Assembly: GCA_027487315.1 (NCBI GenBank)
Contig: JAIYDW010000046.1
Coordinates: 1-60,573, forward strand
Direction of reading: 5' to 3'
Origin: Verrucomicrobiaceae bacterium
Lineage (GTDB): Bacteria > Verrucomicrobiota > Verrucomicrobiia > Verrucomicrobiales > Verrucomicrobiaceae
DNA: 60,573 nucleotides
Part shown: piece by piece, positions 44,189 to 52,720 of the stretch
Numbering within the stretch: position 1 is the first letter of the stretch
How the letters are laid out: the number at the start of each line of letters is the position of its first letter
Notes under the pieces: model-generated
The model's database searches: none
The model's input: only the letters and a program-made list of their open reading frames with translations
Told to the model about the DNA's origin: nothing
Made by a program: the position numbers and the translations under genes

Positions 44189-45190
44189 CTAATCCTCAAA
44201 CGCCGCGACCAACTCCTCCGGTGTCAATCTCGCCGTCCCCAACTTGCCCACCACGACACCACTCGCACGATTTGCAATCTCCGCCGCCGCCACCGCATCC
44301 TGCCCCGCCGCCAACGCTAATGTCAGTAGTGCAATAGCTGTATCTCCAGCACCCGAAACATCAAACACCTCTCGCGCTCGTGTCGGAATGTGATGCGGCG
44401 CCTTCTCTCGCTCAAACAGCAGCATCCCCTGTTCCCCAAGCGTGATCAAAATCTTCGGTGTGTCCCACTTCTCCATCAACACTCGCCCAACCTCCAAGAG
44501 CTCCGGATTTTCAACAGGCGCCAACGGCATCAGCGAATCATTTAACCCCGCCGCAGCAAAAGCCTCCAACCGATTCGGCTTCACCAGGCTCACCCCGCGC
44601 CAAGTCAGCGGATTATGCGGCGACGGATCCACCGTCACGATCAATCCCGTCTCTCCCGCCACCTTTGCGATCACCTCCACCAACTCGGCCGTCACAAAAC
44701 CCTTCCCATAGTCCTCAATGATCACCGCATCCAACACCGGCACCAGCGCCCGCAAACGCCGCTCCACTTCCTCCAACTCCACCTCCGTCAACTTCAATAG
44801 TCGCTCCCGATCCACCCGCACGATCTGCTGCTGCCTCGCCGTCACTCGCGCCTTTGAAATCGTCGGCACCTCATCACTCACCAGCAACGGCGCGGGATCC
44901 ACTGTGTCGACCACCAAAAGTTCTCGCAGTTTGTCAGCCGCGCCGTCCCTCCCCACTCGCCCCATCAAATGCACATGTTTCGAGAACGGCGCGATGTTCC
45001 GCGCCACATTCGCCGCGCCCCCAGGATACCACGTCTCCTTCGTCACCTCCACCACGGGCACCGGAGCCTCCGGCGAAATACGCCGCACATTGCCCCAAAT
45101 AAAATGGTCCAGCATCACATCCCCGATCACCAGGATACGACACTTCTCAAACAACTCGTTTGCTCGCGCAGCTTCTTCAGCAGAAAACAT
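44189..45190 (-). CDS. D-glycero-beta-D-manno-heptose-7-phosphate kinase (HldE1/RfaE1 type)
   Basis: This is a 333-residue PfkB-family kinase with ATG 45190 (a TTG directly before is possible). N-terminal I-G-D-V-M-L-D-H-F-I-W-G, R-I-S-P-E-A-P-V-P-V and W-Y-P-G-G-A-A-N-V-A-R are the RfaE domain I signature; the ATP site is D-V-S-G-A-G-D-T-A. The adenylyltransferase domain II of fused HldE is absent, so a separate HldC-like enzyme and the GmhB phosphatase must be elsewhere. It phosphorylates the GmhA product. Confidence 0.9.
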   Translation of the reverse strand: MFSAEEAARANELFEKCRILVIGDVMLDHFIWGNVRRISPEAPVPVVEVTKETWYPGGAANVARNIAPFSKHVHLMGRVGRDGAADKLRELLVVDTVDPAPLLVSDEVPTISKARVTARQQQIVRVDRERLLKLTEVELEEVERRLRALVPVLDAVIIEDYGKGFVTAELVEVIAKVAGETGLIVTVDPSPHNPLTWRGVSLVKPNRLEAFAAAGLNDSLMPLAPVENPELLEVGRVLMEKWDTPKILITLGEQGMLLFEREKAPHHIPTRAREVFDVSGAGDTAIALLTLALAAGQDAVAAAEIANRASGVVVGKLGTARLTPEELVAAFED

Positions 45191-45204
45191 CAATCAAAAA
45201 AGGA

Positions 45205-46278
45205 TCATCCCCGGCGCGCACGCACCGCTTCAGCCATTTCATCCAGCATCGTCACCGTTGTCTCCCAGGACACACACGCATCCGTTATGCTCTGTCCATA
45301 AGCCAACGCCGCACCCGGCTTCGCATCTTGTCGACCCTCCACCAGGTGACTCTCAATCATCACCCCGGTCACCGACTTGCTACCTCCTCGGATTTGCTCC
45401 GAAATCGATTGCGAAACCAGCGGCTGTTTCCGGTAGTCCTTCAAACTATTCCCGTGACTGCAATCGACCATCACCGTCGGCGGCAGCCCGCGAGCTGCCA
45501 ACTGACTCGTCACATTTTGAATCGCCTCTGCATCAAAGTTCGTCCCACCCTTGCCCCCTCGCAAAATCACATGGCACGAATCATTCCCCCGCGTCCGCAC
45601 AATCGCAGCCACACCATCCTTCGTCACCGAAAGAAAACAATGCTGTCCTCTCGCGGCCTCGATGGCATCCAAGGCCGTCTGAATGCTCCCATCCGTCCCA
45701 TTCTTGAACCCCACCGGCATCGACAGTCCCGATGACAGCTGCCGATGCACCTGGCTCTCCGTCGTCCGCGCCCCGATCGCCCCCCACACCACCACATCAG
45801 CAATGTACTGCGGCGTGATTACATCCAAAAATTCCGTCCCCGCTGGCACCCCCATCTCCGCCAGATCGATCAACAACCGCCGCGCCCCGCGCAACCCACT
45901 GTTGATGTCATAGCTCTCGTTCAGGTTCGGATCATTGATGAACCCCTTCCATCCCACCGTCGTGCGTGGCTTCTCGAAATAAACCCGCATCACAATGTCC
46001 AAATCGGCAGCATAGTCAGCCCGCGCCTTCGCAATCAGCCGCCCGTACTCCAGCGCCGACTTCGTATCATGAATCGAACACGGCCCCACGATCACCAACA
46101 AACGATCGTCCTCCCCCACCAAACACCGCTCCGCATCCCGCCGCTCCTTCTCAATGAATGCAGCATCCGTCTCGCGCAACGGCACGTCATGCATAAGCAA
46201 CGCCGGTTGCAACAAAGGCAAAATCTCCGCAACGCGCAAATCGTCGGTGCGGTGGGAAGAACAATCAGGACTAGACAT
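45205..46278 (-). CDS. 3-deoxy-7-phosphoheptulonate (DAHP) synthase, class I AroG-type
   Basis: This is 357 residues. It condenses phosphoenolpyruvate and erythrose-4-phosphate, the first step of aromatic amino acid synthesis. Motifs: V-I-V-G-P-C-S-I-H-D (63-72), R-V-Y-F-E-K-P-R-T-T-V-G-W-K-G, R-T-T-E-S-Q-V-H-R and D-C-S-H-G-N-S. The paralog (AroF/G/H) and its feedback amino acid cannot be read with certainty. It lies 14 bases upstream of the heptose kinase and may supply the promoter for the locus. Confidence 0.93.
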   Translation of the reverse strand: MSSPDCSSHRTDDLRVAEILPLLQPALLMHDVPLRETDAAFIEKERRDAERCLVGEDDRLLVIVGPCSIHDTKSALEYGRLIAKARADYAADLDIVMRVYFEKPRTTVGWKGFINDPNLNESYDINSGLRGARRLLIDLAEMGVPAGTEFLDVITPQYIADVVVWGAIGARTTESQVHRQLSSGLSMPVGFKNGTDGSIQTALDAIEAARGQHCFLSVTKDGVAAIVRTRGNDSCHVILRGGKGGTNFDAEAIQNVTSQLAARGLPPTVMVDCSHGNSLKDYRKQPLVSQSISEQIRGGSKSVTGVMIESHLVEGRQDAKPGAALAYGQSITDACVSWETTVTMLDEMAEAVRARRG

Positions 46279-46668
46279 CGGTTATGAGGGGCAGATTCAA
46301 AAGGGCGGGCAGAATGCAGGGAAACACCCCTTTTGTCGAACCGTCAGTTAAGCTTTTTGCATGCTGCCGCCCTTGGTCAGGCTCAAGTGAACCTTCCATG
46401 TCAAAAAAGAGAGGCCGTAAACCACGTGTCCGAAGGGAAAACGTTGGGGAGCAGGACCAAAAGTGCATCAATGAGACTTTCAGATACCCACAAAAAGTAT
46501 GTCAATTACAGAAATTAGCCCACTGACCGCCTCCGGTAAAGCCATTTATTTAAGGTGTGTGAAATAAAACCCCTCCTTCCAGCAGCCTTTTCGTCCCCCC
46601 TGAACCACTCCCCGCTCGCTCTCGGTTGATCCCCGGCCCCATCCGCATTACCAACCCTCCACCCACCC
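46279..46668. other. Intergenic region between divergent DAHP synthase and ketosynthase genes
   Basis: This 390-base region has no confident gene. An 8-bp inverted repeat (CAAAAGGG near 46301, CCCTTTTG near 46332) lies in the DAHP synthase leader. A 42-codon basic plus-strand frame at 46398-46526 has an AT-hook-like R-G-R-K-P. Promoters for both flanking genes should be here, but I could not fix them. Confidence 0.4.
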
Positions 46669-47847
46669 ATGGCATCGCCCCCCGTCCACATCACCGGCCT
46701 CGCCGCCGCCAGCGCCCTCGGTGACACCCCCGCCGCCCACCTCGCCGCCATCAACGCCGGCCACTCCGCCCTCCGCCCCCTCTCCGAATTCCCCGACGCC
46801 CCCCTCGCCACCAGCCCCTTCCAAAACCTCCCGGCAGGCTGGATCACCGACCGCAAAACCTGGTTCAAAGGCCGCCGCTACGGCGCCGCCTCCAACGCCG
46901 CCGTCCACGCCGCCCGCCTCGCCATCTCCGACGCCGGCTGGACCCCCGCCCAAACCGCCTCCGCCTGGATCTTTGCCGGCAGCAGCCGCGCCAATGTCGG
47001 CGAACTCCTCGGCGCCTGGCCCGCCCGCCGCCCCATCGCCAAATTCCGCGCCAGCAACTCCATGCACAGCGAAGTCGCCGCCGCCGTCAGCATCGAACTC
47101 GGCATCCGCGGCCCCTGGCAAATGCTCGCCAACGGCTGCTCCGCCAGCCTCGACGCCCTCGGCCTCGCTTGGATGGCCCTCCGCTCCGGCGCCACCCGGC
47201 GCGCCCTCGTCCTCGGCGTCGAACTCCCCCTCTGCCCCACGCTCCTCGAAGGCTTCAACGACACCGGCCTCCTCGCCACCCCACCCCACCTCAACAACCC
47301 CTTCCACCCCGAAACCAGCGGCTTCTTCCCTGGCGAAGCCGTCGCCGCCCTCGCCCTCGAAGTCGCCCCCAACCTCACCGGCCCGGAAATTCTCTGGTAC
47401 GGAGCCAACTCCGACGCCTACGACTCCATCGCCCTCCCCCCGGACGGCAGCGCTCTCGCCCAACTCCTCGCCCAAGCTCAAACCGCCATCTCCGATCCCA
47501 TCGTCGCCCTCTGCCCCCACGCCAACGGCACCCCCTCTAACCGCCTCGCCGAAGCCGCCGCTCTCACCACCGCCTTCCCCAACTCCCCGCTCTCCACCCA
47601 TCAATTCAAACCCTTCACCGGCCACTCCCTCGGAGCCAGCGGCGCCTTCGAAACCGCCCTGCTCGCCGCCGCCCTGCGCCAAAACCATCTCCCCTCCAAC
47701 CTCCCCAACACCCTCGCCCCCTCCCCCCATTTCCAGGCCCCCACCCACCCCACCCCCATCGCCCCCGGCTCCGTCATCCTCAAAATCGCCATCGGCATGG
47801 GCGGCCACAACGCCGTCCTCGCCCTCCGCCACAGCAAACCCGCTTGA
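46669..47847 (+). CDS. Beta-ketoacyl-ACP synthase family protein
   Basis: This is 392 residues, near the usual KAS II size. The catalytic triad is complete: Cys157 in L-A-N-G-C-S-A-S-L-D, His284 in C-P-H-A-N-G-T, and His319 in K-P-F-T-G-H-S-L-G-A-S-G. It performs decarboxylative Claisen condensation on acyl chains. It stands alone with no ACP, ketoreductase or acyltransferase nearby, so fatty acid synthesis or a small polyketide/aryl polyene-like role cannot be told apart. Strongly C-rich third codon positions. Confidence 0.88.
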   Translation: MASPPVHITGLAAASALGDTPAAHLAAINAGHSALRPLSEFPDAPLATSPFQNLPAGWITDRKTWFKGRRYGAASNAAVHAARLAISDAGWTPAQTASAWIFAGSSRANVGELLGAWPARRPIAKFRASNSMHSEVAAAVSIELGIRGPWQMLANGCSASLDALGLAWMALRSGATRRALVLGVELPLCPTLLEGFNDTGLLATPPHLNNPFHPETSGFFPGEAVAALALEVAPNLTGPEILWYGANSDAYDSIALPPDGSALAQLLAQAQTAISDPIVALCPHANGTPSNRLAEAAALTTAFPNSPLSTHQFKPFTGHSLGASGAFETALLAAALRQNHLPSNLPNTLAPSPHFQAPTHPTPIAPGSVILKIAIGMGGHNAVLALRHSKPA

Positions 47848-47910
47848 CCTCGGCAAAAAATCACCGTTTTTCTCGCCCCACGGATCGTATTCCATCCAAA
47901 ATCAACCACC

Positions 47911-48327
47911 ATGAACCTAAAAACCACCCTCGCCCCCCTGCTCGGCCTCGCCCTGCTCCTTTCCAACGCCTCCGCCCAGGACGCCAAAGTCAGCTTCGAA
48001 ACCCAGATCCTCCCCATCTTCAAGGAGCGCTGCTTCGAGTGCCATCAAAAAGAGTACACCGATGACACCGGTCGCGTGAAGAAGCCAAAAGGCAAATTCC
48101 GCATGGACAACCCCACCCTCATGCTCAAAGGCGGCTCCGAAGGCGGCGACCTCACCCCCGGAAAGCCCGACGAAAGCACCGTCTACACCTCCACCATGCT
48201 CCCCGAAGACGACGACATGGCCATGCCCCCTAAAGGCGACCGCCTCACCGACGAGCAAAAAAACCTCATCAAACAATGGATCGCCCAGGGTGCCGACTTC
48301 GGTGCTTGGAAAGGTGCTGAGGAATAG
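47911..48327 (+). CDS. Small secreted c-type cytochrome (planctomycete cytochrome-like)
   Basis: This is 138 residues. A signal peptide covers residues 1-22 (M-N-L-K-T-T-L-A-P-L-L-G-L-A-L-L-L-S-N-A). One heme motif C-F-E-C-H lies near residue 42 in I-L-P-I-F-K-E-R-C-F-E-C-H-Q-K, and M-P-P-K-G-D-R-L-T near 108 gives a likely Met ligand. This is the PSCyt1-type domain, here free-standing; it is usually fused to DUF1549/DUF1553 in PVC bacteria. Periplasmic electron carrier. Confidence 0.87.
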   Translation: MNLKTTLAPLLGLALLLSNASAQDAKVSFETQILPIFKERCFECHQKEYTDDTGRVKKPKGKFRMDNPTLMLKGGSEGGDLTPGKPDESTVYTSTMLPEDDDMAMPPKGDRLTDEQKNLIKQWIAQGADFGAWKGAEE

Positions 48328-48351
48328 CCGCCCGAAACAGCCGCTTCTCAC

Positions 48352-48389
48352 AACACGGCACGGAGTCCGCTCCCTGCCGTGTTTTTTTT
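48352..48389 (+). terminator. Intrinsic terminator of the small cytochrome gene
   Basis: AACACGGCA (48352-48360) pairs with TGCCGTGTT (48375-48383) around a 14-base loop and runs into TTTTTT. It is 25 bases after the stop codon. Confidence 0.85.
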
Positions 48390-48422
48390 CGCCCCCTCCC
48401 GTTTCGGACCCCAGAAATCCGT

Positions 48423-48450
48423 TTGACGAAACCCGCTTTGCCCCTACTCT
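48423..48450 (+). promoter_or_regulatory. Predicted sigma70 promoter of rpsU
   Basis: TTGACG (48423-48428), a 16-base spacer, then TACTCT (48445-48450), 38 bases before the rpsU ATG and after the cytochrome terminator. By-eye match to the -35/-10 consensus. Confidence 0.5.
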
Positions 48451-48488
48451 ACCGCCCCAATTTTAACTTAACCCGCACCACCGAAAGT

Positions 48489-48719
48489 ATGCCCGAAGTC
48501 CAAGTCCGCAAAGGAGAGCCCGTCGACCGCGCCCTCAAACGCCTCAAGACCAAGCTCGAAATGGAAGGCATTCTCGAAGAAGTCCGCCGTCTCCGCAGCC
48601 ACGAAACCGCCAAGGAGCGCCTCAAGCGCAAAGCCCGCGCCACCGCTAAGCGCGGCAAAATCCGCTTCCGCTTCATGATGCCCAAGGCCAACGAAAAAGA
48701 CGCCCCCCCAACCGCCTGA
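48489..48719 (+). CDS. rpsU: 30S ribosomal protein bS21
   Basis: This is 76 residues from ATG 48489. It starts M-P-E-V-Q-V-R-K-G-E-P-V-D-R-A-L-K-R-L-K, the hallmark of bS21, with the basic stretch R-L-K-R-K-A-R-A-T-A-K-R-G-K following. It binds near the anti-Shine-Dalgarno end of 16S rRNA. Monocistronic, with its own promoter and terminator. Confidence 0.95.
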   Translation: MPEVQVRKGEPVDRALKRLKTKLEMEGILEEVRRLRSHETAKERLKRKARATAKRGKIRFRFMMPKANEKDAPPTA

Positions 48720-48742
48720 TCCCTCAGCCGGACCCAATTTCC

Positions 48743-48775
48743 AAAAAAGCCGACCCCGAAAAGGTCGGCTTTTTT
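48743..48775 (+). terminator. Intrinsic terminator of rpsU
   Basis: AAAAAAGCCGACC (48743-48755) pairs with GGTCGGCTTTTTT (48763-48775) around a 7-base loop. It is 24 bases after the stop and symmetrical, so it could work both ways. Confidence 0.9.
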
Positions 48776-48845
48776 CGTACAGTAGCCATCACCCTCCGGG
48801 TGATGAGTCATCTAGCTCGCAAAAACAAACCCACGTCCTCCTCCC

Positions 48846-49622
48846 ATGCATCGGTTGTATCAACATCGTATAATCACATTGGTGGCTCTCTTATTGTCTG
48901 GATGCAGCGCGGATGCTGAACGTGAAGCTCCCCTGCCACTAACTGCCGGAGCGTTGTTTTTGAACCGCAGCGTTTCAGATGATGGACAAGTGAAGGTCTG
49001 GGCCGTGGTCTTTTCTGAAAACGAGGTTGAAATGCACGTGATAGAACAAGCCGACCGGAATACCGCATTGTCCATCGCAGACATCTTGACACATGCAAAC
49101 GCTTTGGCCGGCTGCAACGGCGGGTACTATAAGATGCGTGATTTTGGAGTGTACGGCCTCCAAATCAGTCGTGGAGTCCCCAAAGGTGAGATTGGCGACG
49201 TCTCCGAAAGGGAGGGCGCTTTCCTCGTTCGCAACGGAAAGCTTGGCATCGAGCGAGCACGCAATTTGTCCGCCATCAATGAAATCTCGGAGATGGTTCA
49301 GTGCAGTCCCCTCTTGGTGGAACAGGGTCGAGCAGTCCTCCCATCTGCGCCTGATGAGCCAGAAGTGCGCCGCACATTTGTCGCGACTGACGGCAAAGGG
49401 AAATGGATGATTGGCACCTGCAATCGCATCAGCCTGTCAGGCCTAGCTCGTCTGCTTGCGCGGGGTGACGTGATTTCAGAGCTGCGCACAGAGACCGCCA
49501 TGAATCTCGACGGCGGTCCGTCTTCAGGTCTCTGGAGTCACGACGCAAAAGGGCAAGTGTTCGAGTTCAAGGAGGCGTCCAAAGTGAAGAACGTCATCGC
49601 ACTCTTCGCCCGAAAGAATTGA
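48846..49622 (+). CDS. Phosphodiester glycosidase (NAGPA/DUF2233) family lipoprotein
   Basis: This is 258 residues. A lipoprotein signal with lipobox L-S-G-C (Cys20) suggests anchoring to a membrane. The NAGPA domain shows N-A-L-A-G-C-N-G-G-Y-Y near 88, R-R-T-F-V-A-T-D near 174 and M-N-L-D-G-G-P-S-S-G-L-W near 219, the conserved D-G-G-x-S block. Related enzymes split phosphodiester-linked sugars (N-acetylglucosamine-1-phosphodiester). The base composition is more even than its C-rich neighbours. It is convergent with the PVC heme protein. Confidence 0.87.
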   Translation: MHRLYQHRIITLVALLLSGCSADAEREAPLPLTAGALFLNRSVSDDGQVKVWAVVFSENEVEMHVIEQADRNTALSIADILTHANALAGCNGGYYKMRDFGVYGLQISRGVPKGEIGDVSEREGAFLVRNGKLGIERARNLSAINEISEMVQCSPLLVEQGRAVLPSAPDEPEVRRTFVATDGKGKWMIGTCNRISLSGLARLLARGDVISELRTETAMNLDGGPSSGLWSHDAKGQVFEFKEASKVKNVIALFARKN

Positions 49623-49710
49623 CTCGCTTCCACACCGCACCCGCCAGAGTCGCTCACCCCAATTCCGTGCATTCAGTGCGTTCCGTGGGCCAGCAACTCG
49701 CCCACCCCCC

Positions 49711-52194
49711 TCACTCCGTAAACATTGGATCCTTCGCATTCCCCCCGCTCAGCAGATACGCCAGCAAGTCAAGAATATCGTCATCCTTCAGCATATTGAG
49801 CAGCCCCGGCGGCATCATGCTGACCTTGCTCTCCTCCGTCTTCACCAGCTTCGTCGTATTCACCGTCGTGAACGCATGCGGATCCATCATGTTCGTGCTC
49901 ACCTGCAGATTGTCCCCGTTCAGGTTCGCAATCCGCCCCACCACCTGACTGCCGTCCGCCATCGTGAAAATCGAACTCCCATACTGGTCACTGATCTCCT
50001 TGCTCGGCTCCAAAAGGCTCTCCAGCAAATCCCGCGGACTGAACTTCCCGCGCACACTCGTCAGATCCGGCCCCACCGCGCCTCCTTGCGCACCAAACCG
50101 GTGACACGCAAAGCACGTCGCCGCACCAAACATGTTCTTCCCATTCTCGAAATCCCGATTCCCCTCCAGCCCAGCCCCCAGCAACCCCTCCAAATCCGCC
50201 ATCGTCCACGCCTTCACGAAGGTCATCGGCTTCAGCGTAAACGTCGGCACCGCTGACTCCGGCTTCAGCTCGATCACCCCCTTCAGCTCCGCCTTCTCCG
50301 CCTCACTCATCGTCGCCACTGCGTTGGCCTTGATCTCGTCAATGAACAGGTTAAACGACGCCCCACCCTTGTAGTTCGCTGCCCGGGGAAACCACCGGAA
50401 ATAGCTCTCCCGCAGCGCCTTCGTCCACCCCACCTTCGCAAACCCCAAAATCCGCGCGTAATCGATCTGCTCCTCCTGGGTCGGCGACTCATTCACCAGC
50501 GGCACCGCCTTCGCCACCACCCCCGCATCCCCCAGATACACCAAAATCTCCGTCAGATCTCGGTTCAAGCCCGTGTCCGCCACCGGGAACCACGCCCCCA
50601 ACCGCTGCGCCAGCGCCGCCTTCACCCCCGCCTCCGGCTCACCGAACCGCGTAAACGCCAGCATGTACGCCCGCAGCAGCGCCCCCTGATCCGCCAGCTC
50701 CAGCGCTTTCCAATCGATCCGCCCCAACACCTCCAGCACCTTCGGCTGCAGCTCCTTATTCCCGCGCCCCACCCGGCTCAGCGCCATCATCGCCTGAATC
50801 ACCCGCCGCGCCTCCGTCTCCGCCAGCGCCTTGTCCTGCCAAAGTCCCACCGGCTGGTGCTCCACCGCCACCCGCGCAGCCGCCCGGATCAACCGATCCG
50901 CATGCCCCAGCTGCGGCCACGCCTTGTCCAGCACCGCCCCGTCCATCGCACCATGCAGCGCCTCCAACTCATACCGCAGCTTCTGCTCCGCCGTCACCGC
51001 CGCACTCGCCGCCGCCACCGTCGCCTCATCCCCCGCGTAAGTCACCCGATAAAGCCCCGACTGCACCTTCCGCCCCCCCACCGTCACATACATCGCCCCA
51101 TCCTTCCGACTCACCTCCATATCGGTCAGCGGCAGCGGCGCCGCACTCATGAAATCCTCAAACACCGCCGAATACCCCGCCCCCTCCGGCTTCAAATGCA
51201 CCGCATACAGCTTCCCATAGCTCCAGTCCGCCACATACAGCGCCTCCTGATACTTCGCCGGAAACTTCGCCCCATAACCAAACACCACCCCCGTCGGCGA
51301 CCCCGGACCGATGTCCACCACCGGTGCCAGACTGTCCTCCCACCGCACCGGCCACTTCTTGCTGCACGTCCGCCAGCCCAGATCCCCCCCGCTCGCCATC
51401 AAAGACACCCGCGTCGGCCTGTACCACGGCATCCCGAAATCCCACTCCATGTCCGCATCAAAACCAAAAAGATCCCCCTGCTTGTTGAACGCAATATCAT
51501 ACGTGTTCCGGTTCCCCACATTGATCAGCTCCCAGTTCTTCCCCTCCGGATCCGTTTTCGCCACCCAGCCCCCCGGCGCCGTCACATCCCTCATAAAGCC
51601 CCGACCCAGCAGCATCGGAAAAAGCTGGTCCTCATCCCAAATCCTCGGCACCCGGCTACTCTGCATCTCAGGCAGGGGCGTCTGGTTCCCGCTCACCACA
51701 TAAATCGACTTCCCATCCGGCCCCACCACCAGCCCATGCGGCCCGTGCTCACCCCCCTTGTTCGGAAACGCCTTCAACTGCTCCACCGCATCGAACTGAT
51801 CATCCCCGTTCGTATCCTTCACCCGATACAGCCCCCGCCCCTGCGCCGTATCCGCATTCACCACCCCATACAGCGCCCCAAACGCATAAAGCAACCCCTG
51901 GCACGACCCAAACTCCACCGGAATCTTCTCCACCTTCGTCTCCCCGCTCGCCCCACCCAGCCCCGGCGGCGTCACCCGATACAAGCTCCCATACTGATCA
52001 CTCACAATCAGCCGCCCCTTGTCATCCTGCGTCATCGCCACCCAAGACCCCTGGTCCGCCTTCGGCACCGAATACAGCAACTCCACCTGAAACCCCTCCT
52101 TCAGCTTGATCGCCTCCACCGGCGTCGCCTGCTGCGCGCAGACACTCACCGACAAACAAACAAACACCGAAACAGCACAGCAAAAAGATTTCAT
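49711..52194 (-). CDS. PVC-type heme-binding beta-propeller/c-type cytochrome protein
   Basis: This is about 827 residues. ATG 52194 starts a signal peptide (M-K-S-F-C-C-A-V-S-V-F-V-C-L-S-V-S-V); ATG 52218 is an alternative, and the frame upstream of that is not credible. A six-bladed-type propeller covers about 30-400 (V-A-M-T-Q-D-D-K-G-R-L-I-V-S-D-Q, D-T-N-G-D-D-Q-F-D), HEAT-like helices 400-640, and a cytochrome c domain with A-T-C-F-A-C-H-R-F-G-A near 691 and D-L-T-S-V-R-G-K-F-S. The C-terminus has the domain seen in PVC proteins with L-S-G-G-N-A. Secreted redox protein of unknown substrate. Confidence 0.88.
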   Translation of the reverse strand: MKSFCCAVSVFVCLSVSVCAQQATPVEAIKLKEGFQVELLYSVPKADQGSWVAMTQDDKGRLIVSDQYGSLYRVTPPGLGGASGETKVEKIPVEFGSCQGLLYAFGALYGVVNADTAQGRGLYRVKDTNGDDQFDAVEQLKAFPNKGGEHGPHGLVVGPDGKSIYVVSGNQTPLPEMQSSRVPRIWDEDQLFPMLLGRGFMRDVTAPGGWVAKTDPEGKNWELINVGNRNTYDIAFNKQGDLFGFDADMEWDFGMPWYRPTRVSLMASGGDLGWRTCSKKWPVRWEDSLAPVVDIGPGSPTGVVFGYGAKFPAKYQEALYVADWSYGKLYAVHLKPEGAGYSAVFEDFMSAAPLPLTDMEVSRKDGAMYVTVGGRKVQSGLYRVTYAGDEATVAAASAAVTAEQKLRYELEALHGAMDGAVLDKAWPQLGHADRLIRAAARVAVEHQPVGLWQDKALAETEARRVIQAMMALSRVGRGNKELQPKVLEVLGRIDWKALELADQGALLRAYMLAFTRFGEPEAGVKAALAQRLGAWFPVADTGLNRDLTEILVYLGDAGVVAKAVPLVNESPTQEEQIDYARILGFAKVGWTKALRESYFRWFPRAANYKGGASFNLFIDEIKANAVATMSEAEKAELKGVIELKPESAVPTFTLKPMTFVKAWTMADLEGLLGAGLEGNRDFENGKNMFGAATCFACHRFGAQGGAVGPDLTSVRGKFSPRDLLESLLEPSKEISDQYGSSIFTMADGSQVVGRIANLNGDNLQVSTNMMDPHAFTTVNTTKLVKTEESKVSMMPPGLLNMLKDDDILDLLAYLLSGGNAKDPMFTE

Positions 52195-52295
52195 AGAGCA
52201 GCAAAAGGTTGGCTTCATCCCATACCAACGCCCCTCACCCCCCCTCCCCATCAGCAAATCCTGTGTCCAATCCCGCAACCCCACCCCCCAAGGAG

Positions 52296-52341
52296 GACAG
52301 GTCTTCCGACCTGTCAACGGCCAGCAGGTCTCCCGACCTGC
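52296..52341. repeat. Two adjacent palindromic hairpins of related sequence
   Basis: GACAGGTC-TTCC-GACCTGTC (52296-52315) and GCAGGTC-TCCC-GACCTGC (52324-52341) are perfect inverted repeats sharing the AGGTC/GACCT core, 8 bases apart. They look like members of one dispersed palindromic element family. Confidence 0.75.
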
Positions 52342-52458
52342 CCCCCTTCCCCCTCCACAAATCCACCTCCCTCCTCATTCATCTGTCCCCATTCCCCTGT
52401 CGACTCCCCCCAAAACCCAAAAAACCAAACGCACAGCCCCACCAGCAGCGCGTCCCAG

Positions 52459-52563
52459 TCGTACGACTCCCCCACCCTGTCGTACCACAACCCCGCAATG
52501 TCGTACCCCAACGCCACCCTGTCGTCCCACAACCCCGCAAACTCGTCCCAGAAACCTCTCCCC
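52459..52563. repeat. Tandem array of five 21-base repeats
   Basis: Each unit begins TCGT at 52459, 52480, 52501, 52522 and 52543. Units two and four agree almost fully (TCGTACCACAACCCCGCAA and TCGTCCCACAACCCCGCAA). The first unit begins with the palindrome GTCGTACGAC. The period is a multiple of three and both strands stay open through it. Confidence 0.8.
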
Positions 52564-52720
52564 CCTCTGCGGCCATCCAATCTCTCGCGGTGCCAAACCC
52601 TCATCCCCCCCCTCCAACACTAATCCCTTTCAAAGTTCAGCGTTCAACTCTCAACGTTCAACCTCCCCTTCCCATTCGTTCCATCCGTGCCATTCGTGGT
52701 CCCCCATTCCGCAATCCCCA

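Larger units (their letters stand above)
52195..52720. other. Repeat-rich divergent intergenic region
   Basis: These 526 bases between the divergent PVC heme protein and sulfatase genes hold two tandem hairpins (52296-52341) and an array of 21-base repeats (52459-52563). No gene is supported. Long open frames crossing it are low-complexity Pro/Thr or Gly/Trp stretches. Confidence 0.6.

Noticed and set aside
46648-47895. 415-codon minus-strand open frame over the ketosynthase gene
   Set aside because: Gly/Glu/Ala low-complexity translation without domains; mirror of a C-rich coding strand. The plus frame has the complete KAS triad.
50857-52623. 588-codon plus-strand open frame over the PVC heme protein gene
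   Set aside because: His/Arg/Pro-rich translation typical of an out-of-frame GC-rich gene.
52106-52720. Upstream 205-codon extension of the sulfatase frame
   Set aside because: Pro/Thr-rich, covers the hairpins and 21-base repeats; a proper signal peptide starts at 52721.
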